From NCBI GenBank assembly GCA_017620255.1, contig JAFZQU010000031.1:1-64000 (forward strand): 64,000 bases of DNA. Reading direction: 5' to 3'. The DNA comes from Lachnospiraceae bacterium. Lineage in GTDB: Bacteria; Bacillota; Clostridia; Lachnospirales; Lachnospiraceae. Under the pieces are notes generated by a model. That model did no database searches. It was not told where the DNA came from and saw nothing but the letters and a program-made list of their open reading frames with translations. Shown one piece after another: positions 37,794-45,142 of this stretch. The position numbers and the translations under genes are program-made. The stretch's first letter is position 1; each line of letters opens with the position of its first letter.

Positions 37794-38666
37794 CTAGCAT
37801 TCAACTTCCACATGCAGCGGCTGCTCGAGAAGTTCCGGTTGTTCCAACAGTTTTCGGATCAGTTTCATGCTCCTGCTGTAGTAATATCCGTCTGCCAGAC
37901 GTTCGTCTATGGTCACTCCGAGATCGACGCTCGGCCGCATTTCCACGTTCCCGTTCTCATCATAGAACGGACGGTCCTTGATCTCTCCGATCAGTACGAT
38001 CATGGAGCAGGTGCCCCAGTTGGTCAGATGATGATAACCGCTTTTCAAACGGATGGATCCCAGATTGGAGATCACGACCGAAGAGTAGTACGGATCCGTT
38101 TCGATCAGGGAAGACGGTACCCAGCCGTGTTTATCCAGCCACATCATAAAATGCAGGGCGGCTTTGGACAAAAACCGCGGGATCCTGTTGAACATGTCCA
38201 TAGCATCGGTGGAACTGTCAACCTTTTCGGAACGGCAGTACATGACCTGTTCCTGAATGTACTGATGGACTGTTTCCAGCGTGTCCGTATCCTTCATGTG
38301 TAAAAAGGCAAGCGCCTCTGCACCGTGGTCCGAAAACTGCTTCTTGACGACAAACGCCGCCGACACTTCATTTCTCTGATAGAAATTGTCGTTTGCGATA
38401 AAACGGTTCATCTTGGGGCGCAGCGTGATCATACGCACCAGTGCCGTCACGATCAGCTGGAACAGATTGTATTTATATTCCGGATTCCCCGCGTTTTTCT
38501 TTTCCAGATACGCATTAATGTTGGTCAGGTCGATCCGTTCGCTGATAAAAGCCTCATTATCGCAGCGTCTCGGATAGATGACGCCCGTCACAAAATGCAG
38601 GGAATCCAGTTCCCTGAGCAGGCGTCCGTCCTTTCTGTCTCCAAACCGTCTTTTTTGTTTTTCCAT
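37794..38666 (-). CDS. E2-like (CAT-fold) acyltransferase, catalytic His missing
   Basis: 290 residues from the ATG at 38666, preceded by GGAGAG. The fold is that of 2-oxoacid dehydrogenase E2 or chloramphenicol acetyltransferase catalytic domains: ERIDLTNINAYLEKKN, VISNLGSIRLKSGYHHLTNW and a final DLGVTIDERLADGYYYSRS. In active members that last motif reads D-H-R-x-x-D-G; here it reads D-E-R-L-A-D-G, with Glu where the catalytic His should be. There is no lipoyl domain. Paired with an acyl-CoA synthetase, it may move acyl groups by another mechanism or serve as a binding subunit. Confidence 0.8.
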   Translation of the reverse strand: MEKQKRRFGDRKDGRLLRELDSLHFVTGVIYPRRCDNEAFISERIDLTNINAYLEKKNAGNPEYKYNLFQLIVTALVRMITLRPKMNRFIANDNFYQRNEVSAAFVVKKQFSDHGAEALAFLHMKDTDTLETVHQYIQEQVMYCRSEKVDSSTDAMDMFNRIPRFLSKAALHFMMWLDKHGWVPSSLIETDPYYSSVVISNLGSIRLKSGYHHLTNWGTCSMIVLIGEIKDRPFYDENGNVEMRPSVDLGVTIDERLADGYYYSRSMKLIRKLLEQPELLEQPLHVEVEC

Positions 38667-38815
38667 AATCTCTCCGTTCCGGATCTGTAGTCTGACCCTT
38701 GCGGCCTTATAAATCCGCATAAAAATTCATTTTATTATACCACAAAAATCATTGAATTACATCCTGCAAATGATATACTTATACTGTTGTTATCTATGAA
38801 ACAGAGGTGATCGGA

Positions 38816-39943
38816 ATGTTTGCAACACAGGATCAGAAACGTAATGCGTTTATGCTGACCGGTTCCTTCGCTGATGAAGGGTATGACTGGTGGTGGCATT
38901 CTTTCACGGCTGTGAATGATCAGACCGGTGAAGAAAGATCTTTTTTTATAGAATTCTTTACCTGCAATCCGGAACGCGGCGGCCATGATCCCGTTCTCGG
39001 GCAGGATGCCTACAACCTGCTGACCGGCAAGTTCCCTTCCTATGTCATGGTAAAAGCCGGCTGGTGGGGTGAAGATGCGGTTCAGTTGCACAGGTTTTTC
39101 GGCTGGGATGGCATTGATCTTCATAAACGTGCACCGTTCAGTATGGAAATGGATGACTGCTTTGTCAGCGAATACGAGCTGCGCGGCTCCGTTCATGTCA
39201 AGGAAGAGGATGTGAGGGAGCATCCGGAATGGATGTGCGATGCGGGTTCCATGGAATGGGATCTGAAACTGAATAAAATGATCCCCTTCAATGTCGGTTA
39301 CGGCGCCGGAAAACTCTTCAGAACCCTGAAAGCATTCTCCATGTACTGGCATGCGGAAGGTATGAAAACACTCTACAGCGGTACCGTGACCGCAAACGGC
39401 GTTAAATATTCCGTATATCCCGGAAGATCTTACGGATATGCAGACAAGAACTGGGGCGAGGATTTCACAAGTCCCTGGGTCTGGCTTTCAGGCTGGGATC
39501 TCACAAGCAAATTGAGCGGTAAAAAACTCATCGATTCTGTCTTTGACATCGGTGGCGGCTGTCCGGTCGTATTCGGCGTTCCGCTGAAACGCAAACTGCT
39601 CAGCGCGTTCTACTATGAAGGGGAAGAATTCGAGTTTAACTTTTCCAAATTCTGGACTTTTACGCGGACGAAATTCCGCTGCAGGGAAACGGATGATGCG
39701 CTCATCTGGCATGTGCGGACACAGAACCGCACGGCACTGATGGACGTAAAGATCAAGTGCCTGAAAAAAGATATGCTTCTTATCAATTACGAAGCGCCAA
39801 ACGGAAGTAAAAAACACAACCGGCTATGGAACGGGGGCAACGGACGCGGCATCATCTCGCTGTACGAAAAGCACCCCGGCGGTCTCTATCTTGTCGATGA
39901 GATCAGGTGCGCACACGTCGGCTGTGAATACGGAGAAATGTAG
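38816..39943 (+). CDS. Tocopherol cyclase-like protein
   Basis: 375 residues from the ATG at 38816; the GTG at 38807 is part of the ribosome site AGAGGTGA. Motifs such as SFFIEFFTCNP, AFSMYWHAEGMKTLYSGTVT and VYPGRSYGYADKNWGEDF match the tocopherol-cyclase-like (lipocalin-like double barrel) family found also in gut clostridia. Plants use the family for tocopherol cyclisation; in anaerobic bacteria the substrate is not known and is probably another lipid or terpenoid. It is followed after 8 bases by a CPBP protease gene. Confidence 0.75.
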   Translation: MFATQDQKRNAFMLTGSFADEGYDWWWHSFTAVNDQTGEERSFFIEFFTCNPERGGHDPVLGQDAYNLLTGKFPSYVMVKAGWWGEDAVQLHRFFGWDGIDLHKRAPFSMEMDDCFVSEYELRGSVHVKEEDVREHPEWMCDAGSMEWDLKLNKMIPFNVGYGAGKLFRTLKAFSMYWHAEGMKTLYSGTVTANGVKYSVYPGRSYGYADKNWGEDFTSPWVWLSGWDLTSKLSGKKLIDSVFDIGGGCPVVFGVPLKRKLLSAFYYEGEEFEFNFSKFWTFTRTKFRCRETDDALIWHVRTQNRTALMDVKIKCLKKDMLLINYEAPNGSKKHNRLWNGGNGRGIISLYEKHPGGLYLVDEIRCAHVGCEYGEM

Positions 39944-39951
39944 GAGGAAAC

Positions 39952-40851
39952 ATGGAAGAAAACAAAAAGTATTTTTTTGATCATTTCCTGGTTGTAATGA
40001 TACTGGGCGTCGCTTTGTCGTTTATCGGCGGCCTCATCGGCATCCCGCTTGAGTATATCGGGACTAAAGTAGCCGACTCCACCCCGGATCTGTATGCCGT
40101 CTGTTTATACGGCTCTACGATCGGATGCTGGATCGCCGTGTTGCTGTTTATGGTCCTCTTTAAACCGGACCGCCCCCTGATCAAGGCGATCTTTTGCGGC
40201 AAGGGTAATACGCTCCGGCTGTTTCTGATAGGGATCGTACTGGGATTTGCGGCAAACGGTTCCTGTATCCTGGTATCTGCCCTGCGCAGGGATATCTCCC
40301 TCTACTATGATCCGTCCGGCCTGTTTTTCCTGATCGCGGGCTTCATTGCCGTACTGATCCAGTCAGGCTCTGAAGAACTGGTCTGCAGGCATCTGATGCA
40401 GCAGCATTTAAGACGCCGTTACGGAAAACCCTGGCTGGAGATCCTGCTGCCGGCGCTCACGTTTGCCGCCCTGCATCTGGCCAACCCGGGTATCTCTGTA
40501 TTAGCCGTGGCCAATCTCCTTGTATGCGGGATCATGATGGGTTCTTTCGTTTACTATTTTGATTCCCTGTGGCTGGCGATCGGGGTGCACACCATGTGGA
40601 ATTTTACGCAGAACATGATCTTCGGTCTGCCCAATTCCGGTATCGTCCTGCCGCTCTCCATCTTTCGTCTGGACGCCGCAAGCGCAACGGATTCCTTCTC
40701 CTACAACGTCGATTTCGGCGTGGAAGGATCTCTGATGGCACTTCTGGTACAGCTTATCATTATCGGTTTTGTGATCGTACTGGGACGGAAAAAGAAGGCT
40801 AAAGAGATGCCTGCTGCTTTGCACGAACAAGGATCAGCTGAGCCGCAATAG
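39952..40851 (+). CDS. CPBP family intramembrane metalloprotease
   Basis: 299 residues, about eight membrane segments. GSEELVCRHLMQQHLRRRYG gives the E-E-x3-R motif, LTFAALHLANPG the F-x3-H, and GVHTMWNFTQNM the H-x3-N. AGGAGG precedes the ATG. It follows the tocopherol-cyclase-like gene as a pair. It is a different branch from the CPBP gene at 20090-21094. Its last 53 bases overlap the convergent xdhC gene. Confidence 0.9.
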   Translation: MEENKKYFFDHFLVVMILGVALSFIGGLIGIPLEYIGTKVADSTPDLYAVCLYGSTIGCWIAVLLFMVLFKPDRPLIKAIFCGKGNTLRLFLIGIVLGFAANGSCILVSALRRDISLYYDPSGLFFLIAGFIAVLIQSGSEELVCRHLMQQHLRRRYGKPWLEILLPALTFAALHLANPGISVLAVANLLVCGIMMGSFVYYFDSLWLAIGVHTMWNFTQNMIFGLPNSGIVLPLSIFRLDAASATDSFSYNVDFGVEGSLMALLVQLIIIGFVIVLGRKKKAKEMPAALHEQGSAEPQ

Positions 40852-41824
40852 ACACCGCGATCTCCGCGGGGGTTTTGGATTGTATGGGCAGACCGATCGG
40901 TGCGGTGATCCTGTCGATCTCCGCTTCCGTATAGCCGTCTTCCATCAGACGTGCGCGTGTATCCGCTATCTTGCTCCTGCTTCCGATCACGCCGATATAG
41001 CAGGCAGGTGTTTTCAGCGCTTCAAACATTGCCCGGTAATCATTCCGGTGCCCTCTGGTCATAATACAGACAAAATCATCTTTCGTGATCTTCTCTGTCA
41101 CCGGACTCATTTCATCGACCGGCAGGCAGACTGTTTCCGCCAGATGATCAAACAGGGCTGCATCCGCATAATCTTCCCTGTCTTCCACGACCACACAGGC
41201 AAAATCACACCTTGCAAGGACCGGCACCAGCTCTCTTGCGATATGGCCGCCGCCGAATATATATACGCATCCGGGCCGGACGATCTTTTCCACATAAAAC
41301 GTTCTGTCCTGATACGAAAATGTCTGCGGCTGTTCAGGTAACTGCTTCAAAACCGCATCCGGCAGATCGTCACCTGCAAAACGGCCGTCTGCAGATCTTG
41401 CCGCGATCGCACCGTCCGCCATTTCCGTAGTCTCTGTGATCAAAAAACACTCACTGTGTTTTGCAAACAGTGTCTCTATCAGATCGCACATCTGCAGGAT
41501 CCCGGCATCCTTCCCGGCACAAAAACGGAAAAACACATTGGCGTCTCCGCCGCAGATCATACCGATATCCGCAACGTCATTTTTATGCAGGCTGAAATAT
41601 TCACTGCGGCTCATTCTCTCGGAAAGCACTTTCCCGGCCACTGCGATACTTTCATATTCGATCGCACCACCGCCGATCGTTCCGCACAGGCGTCCCTGTT
41701 TTGTCACCAGCATTCTGGCACCGCTGCCTCTCGGAACAGAGCCGGACGTGGCCACGATCGTCACAAGGACCACATCCTCCCCTGCCCGGATCATATCATG
41801 TAATTTTCGGAAGAGTTCACGCAT
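40799..41824 (-). CDS. XdhC/CoxI family molybdenum-enzyme maturation protein
   Basis: 341 residues. The N-terminal XdhC/CoxI part has TIVATSGSVPRGSGARMLVT and LCGTIGGGAIEYES; the C-terminal part is a Rossmann fold (VYIFGGGHIARELVPVLARC; FVCIMTRGHRNDYRAM; IGVIGSRSKIADTRARL). The family inserts sulphurated or selenated molybdenum cofactor into hydroxylases. No xanthine dehydrogenase or other molybdenum enzyme is in the window. It is convergent with, and overlaps, the CPBP gene by 53 bases. Confidence 0.9.
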   Translation of the reverse strand: MRELFRKLHDMIRAGEDVVLVTIVATSGSVPRGSGARMLVTKQGRLCGTIGGGAIEYESIAVAGKVLSERMSRSEYFSLHKNDVADIGMICGGDANVFFRFCAGKDAGILQMCDLIETLFAKHSECFLITETTEMADGAIAARSADGRFAGDDLPDAVLKQLPEQPQTFSYQDRTFYVEKIVRPGCVYIFGGGHIARELVPVLARCDFACVVVEDREDYADAALFDHLAETVCLPVDEMSPVTEKITKDDFVCIMTRGHRNDYRAMFEALKTPACYIGVIGSRSKIADTRARLMEDGYTEAEIDRITAPIGLPIQSKTPAEIAVSIAAQLILVRAKQQASL

Positions 41825-41825
41825 C

Positions 41826-42164
41826 TTATATCATCCCGTTCAAAAAAGAGTCCACATCCGACTGTGACATGCCAACTTTGAAATTGTTGGACAGGATCTG
41901 TTCCGCAAGTGCAGACGCATCCTCATCAGATACCGGTTCATTGTTGACCGGTTCCGCGTTCACGGGCCCGTTATCCCCGCTTTCCTGTGTACTGTCCTCA
42001 GTCATATCATACGGAATACGGTCCTCATCGTTTTTTTCCGGATGATCCGGATCGATCCGGCGCGCCTTCTGTACGTCATAGGTTCCGTTCTTAATGATCG
42101 TCTCCCTGCCAAGTCGCGATAAGATCTGCAATCTCTCTTTTTCTTTACTCTTGTCTTTACCCAC
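41826..42164 (-). CDS. Hypothetical acidic protein
   Basis: 112 residues, not recognised. A basic start (MGKDKSKEKERLQILSRLGR) is followed by a long acidic, disordered middle and a short folded end (SDEDASALAEQILSNNF, then VGMSQSDVDSFLNGMI). The M-S-Q-x-D-V-D end resembles N-terminal targeting peptides of some flagellar switch proteins (M-S-Q-x-E-I-D), but here at the C-terminus. It lies 9 bases after the lysine-rich gene in the same direction, so the acidic and the basic protein may act together. Confidence 0.6.
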   Translation of the reverse strand: MGKDKSKEKERLQILSRLGRETIIKNGTYDVQKARRIDPDHPEKNDEDRIPYDMTEDSTQESGDNGPVNAEPVNNEPVSDEDASALAEQILSNNFKVGMSQSDVDSFLNGMI

Positions 42165-42173
42165 CGCGATTCC

Positions 42174-42620
42174 TCACTTCAACATCCCGGAAAGCATTCC
42201 CTTGATCGTTTTATTGTTCATAAGCGTCGAAAGCAGATCCCCCATATCGGACTGCTCACCTTTTAACAGGGCCATGGCTGATTTTTTCGTATCGGCATCC
42301 GCTTCACGGTACAGTGTAACCAGCTTCTGCTCTGTCGCAGTCAGTTTCATGCCTGCTGCCGTTGTAGTCTTCTTTGCTGCTGTTGTCTTTTTTGCTGCAG
42401 TCGTTTTCTTTGCGGGCGTTGTTTTCTTTGCTGCTGTTGTTTTCTTTGCCGCAGTCGTCTTCTTCGCCGTTGTTGTCTTCTTCGCTGTCGTTGTTTTCTT
42501 TGCGGGTGTTGTCTTCTTCGCTGTCGTTGTTTTCTTTGCGGGTGTTGTCTTCTTCGCTGCAGTCGTTTTCTTTGCCGTTGTTGTTTTCTTTGTCGTGGTT
42601 CCTGTCTTCTTCTGTGCCAT
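42174..42620 (-). CDS. Histone H1-like lysine/threonine repeat protein
   Basis: 148 residues. Residues 11-88 are thirteen copies of KKTTxA (x is T, A or P), a strongly basic tail like bacterial histone H1 homologues. Residues 90-148 form a compact helical domain (KLTATEQKLVTLYREADADT, then LMNNKTIKGMLSGMLK). Such AKKTT tails bind DNA or RNA in other bacteria. GGAGG precedes the ATG. The next gene encodes an acidic protein. I infer a nucleoid-binding role; a role in binding another polyanion is possible. Confidence 0.8.
   Translation of the reverse strand: MAQKKTGTTTKKTTTAKKTTAAKKTTPAKKTTTAKKTTPAKKTTTAKKTTTAKKTTAAKKTTAAKKTTPAKKTTAAKKTTAAKKTTTAAGMKLTATEQKLVTLYREADADTKKSAMALLKGEQSDMGDLLSTLMNNKTIKGMLSGMLK
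42357..42590 (-). repeat. Thirteen 18-bp coding repeats (KKTTxA)
   Basis: In-frame 18-base units encode the lysine-threonine tail. Synonymous variation between units shows they are not very recent copies, but the length is likely to vary between strains by slippage. Confidence 0.9.
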
Positions 42621-42661
42621 GTGTACCTCCCAAAATGTTAATGCTGTTAACTGCCATTATA

Positions 42662-43333
42662 CTACCAGATAAACGGCAGTACTTTATGTTTGACGCGTTC
42701 TTTATACGCGGAATACCCTTTCAGCCCCTCTTCGAGCACTTTTTCCTCATTCCGGATCCTTTTTGCGATGATCGGTATGTAGGCAAGCATGATCACAAAA
42801 GATAAGACCGAACCCAATACAAAGGGCATGGAAAGGAATAAAAGGAGCGTGGTCATATACATCGGGTGACGCACCACCCCGTACAGTCCGGTATCGATCA
42901 CTTCCTGATCTTTCTGCACCTCGACCGTTCGTGAGAGATAAGTATTTTCTCTCAGCACTTCCGCATACAATACATATCCGGTCAGAAAGACCACAGCGCC
43001 TGCATAACTGACCCAGTCCGGCAAAACGATCCAGCCAAACCGGAAATTCAGTCCGGCAACAACAAACGCGGCAAGAAACATCAGACCGCTGAGCAATAGG
43101 ACCGTCTTCTGTTCGCTCTGTTCTTCCTTAGCGTTCAGTCTCTTTCGCAGAAGATCCGGATTTTTAAACATCAGGATAAAGCCGGCCACGATCATCGGGA
43201 TAAACAGGATCCCCATCAAAAGCCATCCCTGCCAATAGGAAAAAGACCACGCGGGTAAAAACAGCAGGAGCCCGGTCAAAAGGATCCCTGCCAGTACTTT
43301 TGTGATCGCCTGTGTAAACAGTTTTGCATCCAT
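42662..43333 (-). CDS. Isoprenylcysteine carboxyl methyltransferase (ICMT) family membrane protein
   Basis: 223 residues with five to six membrane segments. The end GVVRHPMYMTTLLLFLSMPF with later RNEEKVLEEGLKGYSAYKER is the conserved SAM-binding motif (R-H-P-x-Y and E-E-x3-E-x6-Y) of the ICMT/PEMT-like family. Bacterial members methylate lipids or unknown membrane substrates. It lies between a hydrolase gene (13 bases upstream) and the lysine-rich gene. Confidence 0.85.
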   Translation of the reverse strand: MDAKLFTQAITKVLAGILLTGLLLFLPAWSFSYWQGWLLMGILFIPMIVAGFILMFKNPDLLRKRLNAKEEQSEQKTVLLLSGLMFLAAFVVAGLNFRFGWIVLPDWVSYAGAVVFLTGYVLYAEVLRENTYLSRTVEVQKDQEVIDTGLYGVVRHPMYMTTLLLFLSMPFVLGSVLSFVIMLAYIPIIAKRIRNEEKVLEEGLKGYSAYKERVKHKVLPFIW

Positions 43334-43346
43334 ATCTGTATCTCCG

Positions 43347-43901
43347 CTAAAATGTGTTTTTCAGGAACTGTTCTGTTTTTTGCATCACATCCTGCAGGGT
43401 CCGCAGATCCTGTTCCGTATTGCCGCACTCCAGCGAATGGTTGCAGTCCGGATAAGTATGCAGCGGGATCTGCTTTGCCGCCGCCATTTTCTTTAATTCC
43501 GCCACGTCCGAGCAAGGGTCCGCATCCCCGATAAAAGCGATACAGGTCTCAGATGGATAGGAAAAGGTTGCAGTAACAGGCGTATACCAGATCTGTCCGG
43601 TTTCTACATCATGTTCTGCTGCATATTTCGCAAGTGCCGTTGTCCCGATACTCTTTCCGATGAAAACGATCTTTTTGTATTCCTTAAGATCTATCTTTAA
43701 GAGGTGTTCTTCCGCCTGCAGAATAACCTCTTTTGCGACCTCATCAAGCGTACCCGTTTCCAGCGGAAGATCATGATAAGTGATCGCGTTCACTTCGTAT
43801 CCCATGCTCTGTGCCAGTCTTGCACTGTAATATAAAAGCGGCTTATCCTTATGATATCCCATACCGGGGAAGATTACGGCCAGTTTCTTTTCGTTATGCA
43901 T
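43347..43901 (-). CDS. Alpha/beta-hydrolase fold protein
   Basis: 184 residues. The opening KLAVIFPGMGYHKDKPLLYY and the nucleophile elbow IVFIGKSIGTTALAKYAAEH (G-K-S-I-G) are typical of small alpha/beta hydrolases, and the ends FIGDADPCSD and CNHSLE supply the Asp and His. It is short for the fold but all three catalytic parts are there. The substrate is unknown. It is the last host gene before the integrated element. Confidence 0.85.
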   Translation of the reverse strand: MHNEKKLAVIFPGMGYHKDKPLLYYSARLAQSMGYEVNAITYHDLPLETGTLDEVAKEVILQAEEHLLKIDLKEYKKIVFIGKSIGTTALAKYAAEHDVETGQIWYTPVTATFSYPSETCIAFIGDADPCSDVAELKKMAAAKQIPLHTYPDCNHSLECGNTEQDLRTLQDVMQKTEQFLKNTF

Positions 43902-43946
43902 GATCCATGCCTTTCATAGTACCCGAGTATGTTAATTATATCACAA

Positions 43947-43976
43947 AAAGAGAGCTTCATCGAAGCTCTCTTTTTT
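43947..43976. terminator. Bidirectional terminator, formerly of tRNA-Gln
   Basis: Stem GAGAGCTTC (43950-43958) with GAAGCTCTC (43962-43970), loop of 3, flanked by AAAAA on the left and TTTTTT on the right. Before integration it must have ended the minus-strand tRNA-Gln transcript; it now lies 17 kb from the intact tRNA. Confidence 0.85.
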
Positions 43977-43978
43977 CG

Positions 43979-44020
43979 CAGGGCTAGGAGGATTCGAACC
44001 TCCAAATGACGGAGTCAGAG
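43979..44020 (-). repeat. attachment site copy (left), 3' fragment of tRNA-Gln
   Basis: 42 bp identical to 61101-61142: from the anticodon loop to the discriminator base of tRNA-Gln on the minus strand. The sequence to its right (AACCTTGCC) no longer fits a tRNA, so this copy is not functional. Confidence 0.95.
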
Positions 44021-44082
44021 AACCTTGCCTATTGCCCTGAATACATAGTATTTATCATGCTTTTCAGCAATTCACGTTTTTT

Positions 44083-44105
44083 GATTGACCTATGAATTGA
44101 CCTAT
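44083..44105 (+). repeat. Integrase arm-type sites, left end
   Basis: Two copies of ATTGACCTAT (44084-44093 and 44096-44105). The same ten bases occur twice near the right end, in the same direction. Paired short repeats just inside both ends are what arm-binding sites of a tyrosine integrase look like. Confidence 0.65.
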
Positions 44106-44144
44106 CTTTTTTTCGAAATTTCTGTATAAATCGCTTCACTCTAC

Positions 44145-44768
44145 TTATCGCAATCCAAACGCATCCTCAACGATTCTATCCAGATATTCCTTCTTGGAAA
44201 AATCACTTCCGTCTGCAAAAAAAGCATTATATGCAACTAATGCGGTGCGAAAATATCCGGCATTCTTTTCAAACAGTTCCCTGTTTAACGGATAACCGGC
44301 CTCATCAATAAACTGACAGCAGAATGTGACGACTGTTCTGGTATTTCCTTCCCTGAAGGGATGTACTTTCCATATCCGGGCAAGGCACTCTGCAAACGAA
44401 TGAGCCCGTTCCAACGGCTTAATCCTATCCCAGTCAGTATCCCTCATATCTTTAAGTGCGTAACTCAAGTCATCGACTATATCAAACGGATCTGCATATT
44501 CGATTGACATTCCGCCCAAAATATCTTCTTCCTTGTATATGGAAATAGTTCTGATCGATCCGGCCCATTCATACAGATCCTGGAATATCACCTCATGCAT
44601 TTTAAGCAAATGAGGTGTGTGATAATCCCCTTCGAGCGGATGAAGTGCTATATCCTTTAATCTAAGCGAAACATAATTGGCTTCTGCACCTTTAAGCGTC
44701 TCCTCATCTCTTATATCCAGCCTGTTTTTTAGAACTGATGAATCATCATACAGGTAAGGATCACGCAT
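44145..44768 (-). CDS. Fic family protein (AMPylating toxin)
   Basis: 207 residues. The active-site loop is HPFREGNTRTVVTF near residue 135, preceded by the family's GDYHTPHLLKMHEVIFQDLY and LYEWAGSIRT. Fic enzymes move AMP from ATP to target proteins. The canonical H-P-F-x-E-G-N-G-R-x-x-R has Thr for the last Gly and Val for the final Arg; the H, F, E, G, N and first R are kept, so activity is likely. The start overlaps the small antitoxin gene by 8 bases. It is the leftmost gene of the element, where stabilising toxin-antitoxin pairs are common. Confidence 0.9.
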   Translation of the reverse strand: MRDPYLYDDSSVLKNRLDIRDEETLKGAEANYVSLRLKDIALHPLEGDYHTPHLLKMHEVIFQDLYEWAGSIRTISIYKEEDILGGMSIEYADPFDIVDDLSYALKDMRDTDWDRIKPLERAHSFAECLARIWKVHPFREGNTRTVVTFCCQFIDEAGYPLNRELFEKNAGYFRTALVAYNAFFADGSDFSKKEYLDRIVEDAFGLR

Positions 44769-44937
44769 TCGCTGTCTCCTTCATCTTGTATTTCTTATCC
44801 AGATATTTCTTTGCATCTTCAAAAGTTATTTCACCATTCTTTTCCTTCTCTATATACTTTTTGAAATCCTCTGTTGGCTCTAGCCCATCGACCTTAATCA
44901 TTCCGATGGCATAGTCCCATGCCTGTGAATTTGTCAT
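44761..44937 (-). CDS. VbhA-like antitoxin of the Fic protein
   Basis: 58 residues: MTNSQAWDYAIGMIKVDGLE, then PTEDFKKYIEKEKNGEITFE and DAKKYLDKKYKMKETANA. The G-L-x-P-x7-Y-x6-G-E-I-T pattern with a final helix is the VbhA antitoxin domain. VbhA blocks Fic with a helix carrying S/T-x3-E-G; the aligned positions here read M-I-K-V-D-G, so the blocking Glu is Asp and the Ser is lost. It is translated before and overlapping fic (ATGCGTGA), the usual type II order. It is shorter than most automatic gene-length cut-offs. Confidence 0.8.
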   Translation of the reverse strand: MTNSQAWDYAIGMIKVDGLEPTEDFKKYIEKEKNGEITFEDAKKYLDKKYKMKETANA

Positions 44938-45077
44938 AATATTAGCCCCTTTATTGCATAACTGTGATTATCAATAATTATTTAAATTATACCATAAGGT
45001 CCATAAAAATACACTCGAATCATATCCTATACAAGTTACTATCTGAAATAGTAAACGCAAGTATTACTCAGCAGTTA

Positions 45078-45107
45078 TGCCGACCTCGCCTTACGACGAA
45101 GTCGGCA
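45078..45107. terminator. Hairpin at the end of the cargo operon
   Basis: TGCCGAC (45078-45084) with GTCGGCA (45101-45107), 36 bases after the stop of the 437-residue gene. No T run follows on either strand, so it is a weak terminator or an RNA 3' protector. Confidence 0.5.
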
Positions 45108-45142
45108 CATAATATGAAAAGAGAGTATTGAGTGATTTTTCT

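Noticed and set aside
42357-42590. CRISPR-like or tandem DNA repeat
   Set aside because: The 18-base units have no spacers and encode an in-frame KKTTxA tail within a gene that has a good ribosome site. No CRISPR array was seen anywhere in the window.
43979-44050. A second tRNA-Gln gene at the left end
   Set aside because: Only the 42 bases from the anticodon loop to the discriminator match; the 5' half is missing and no acceptor stem can form. It is the left att copy.
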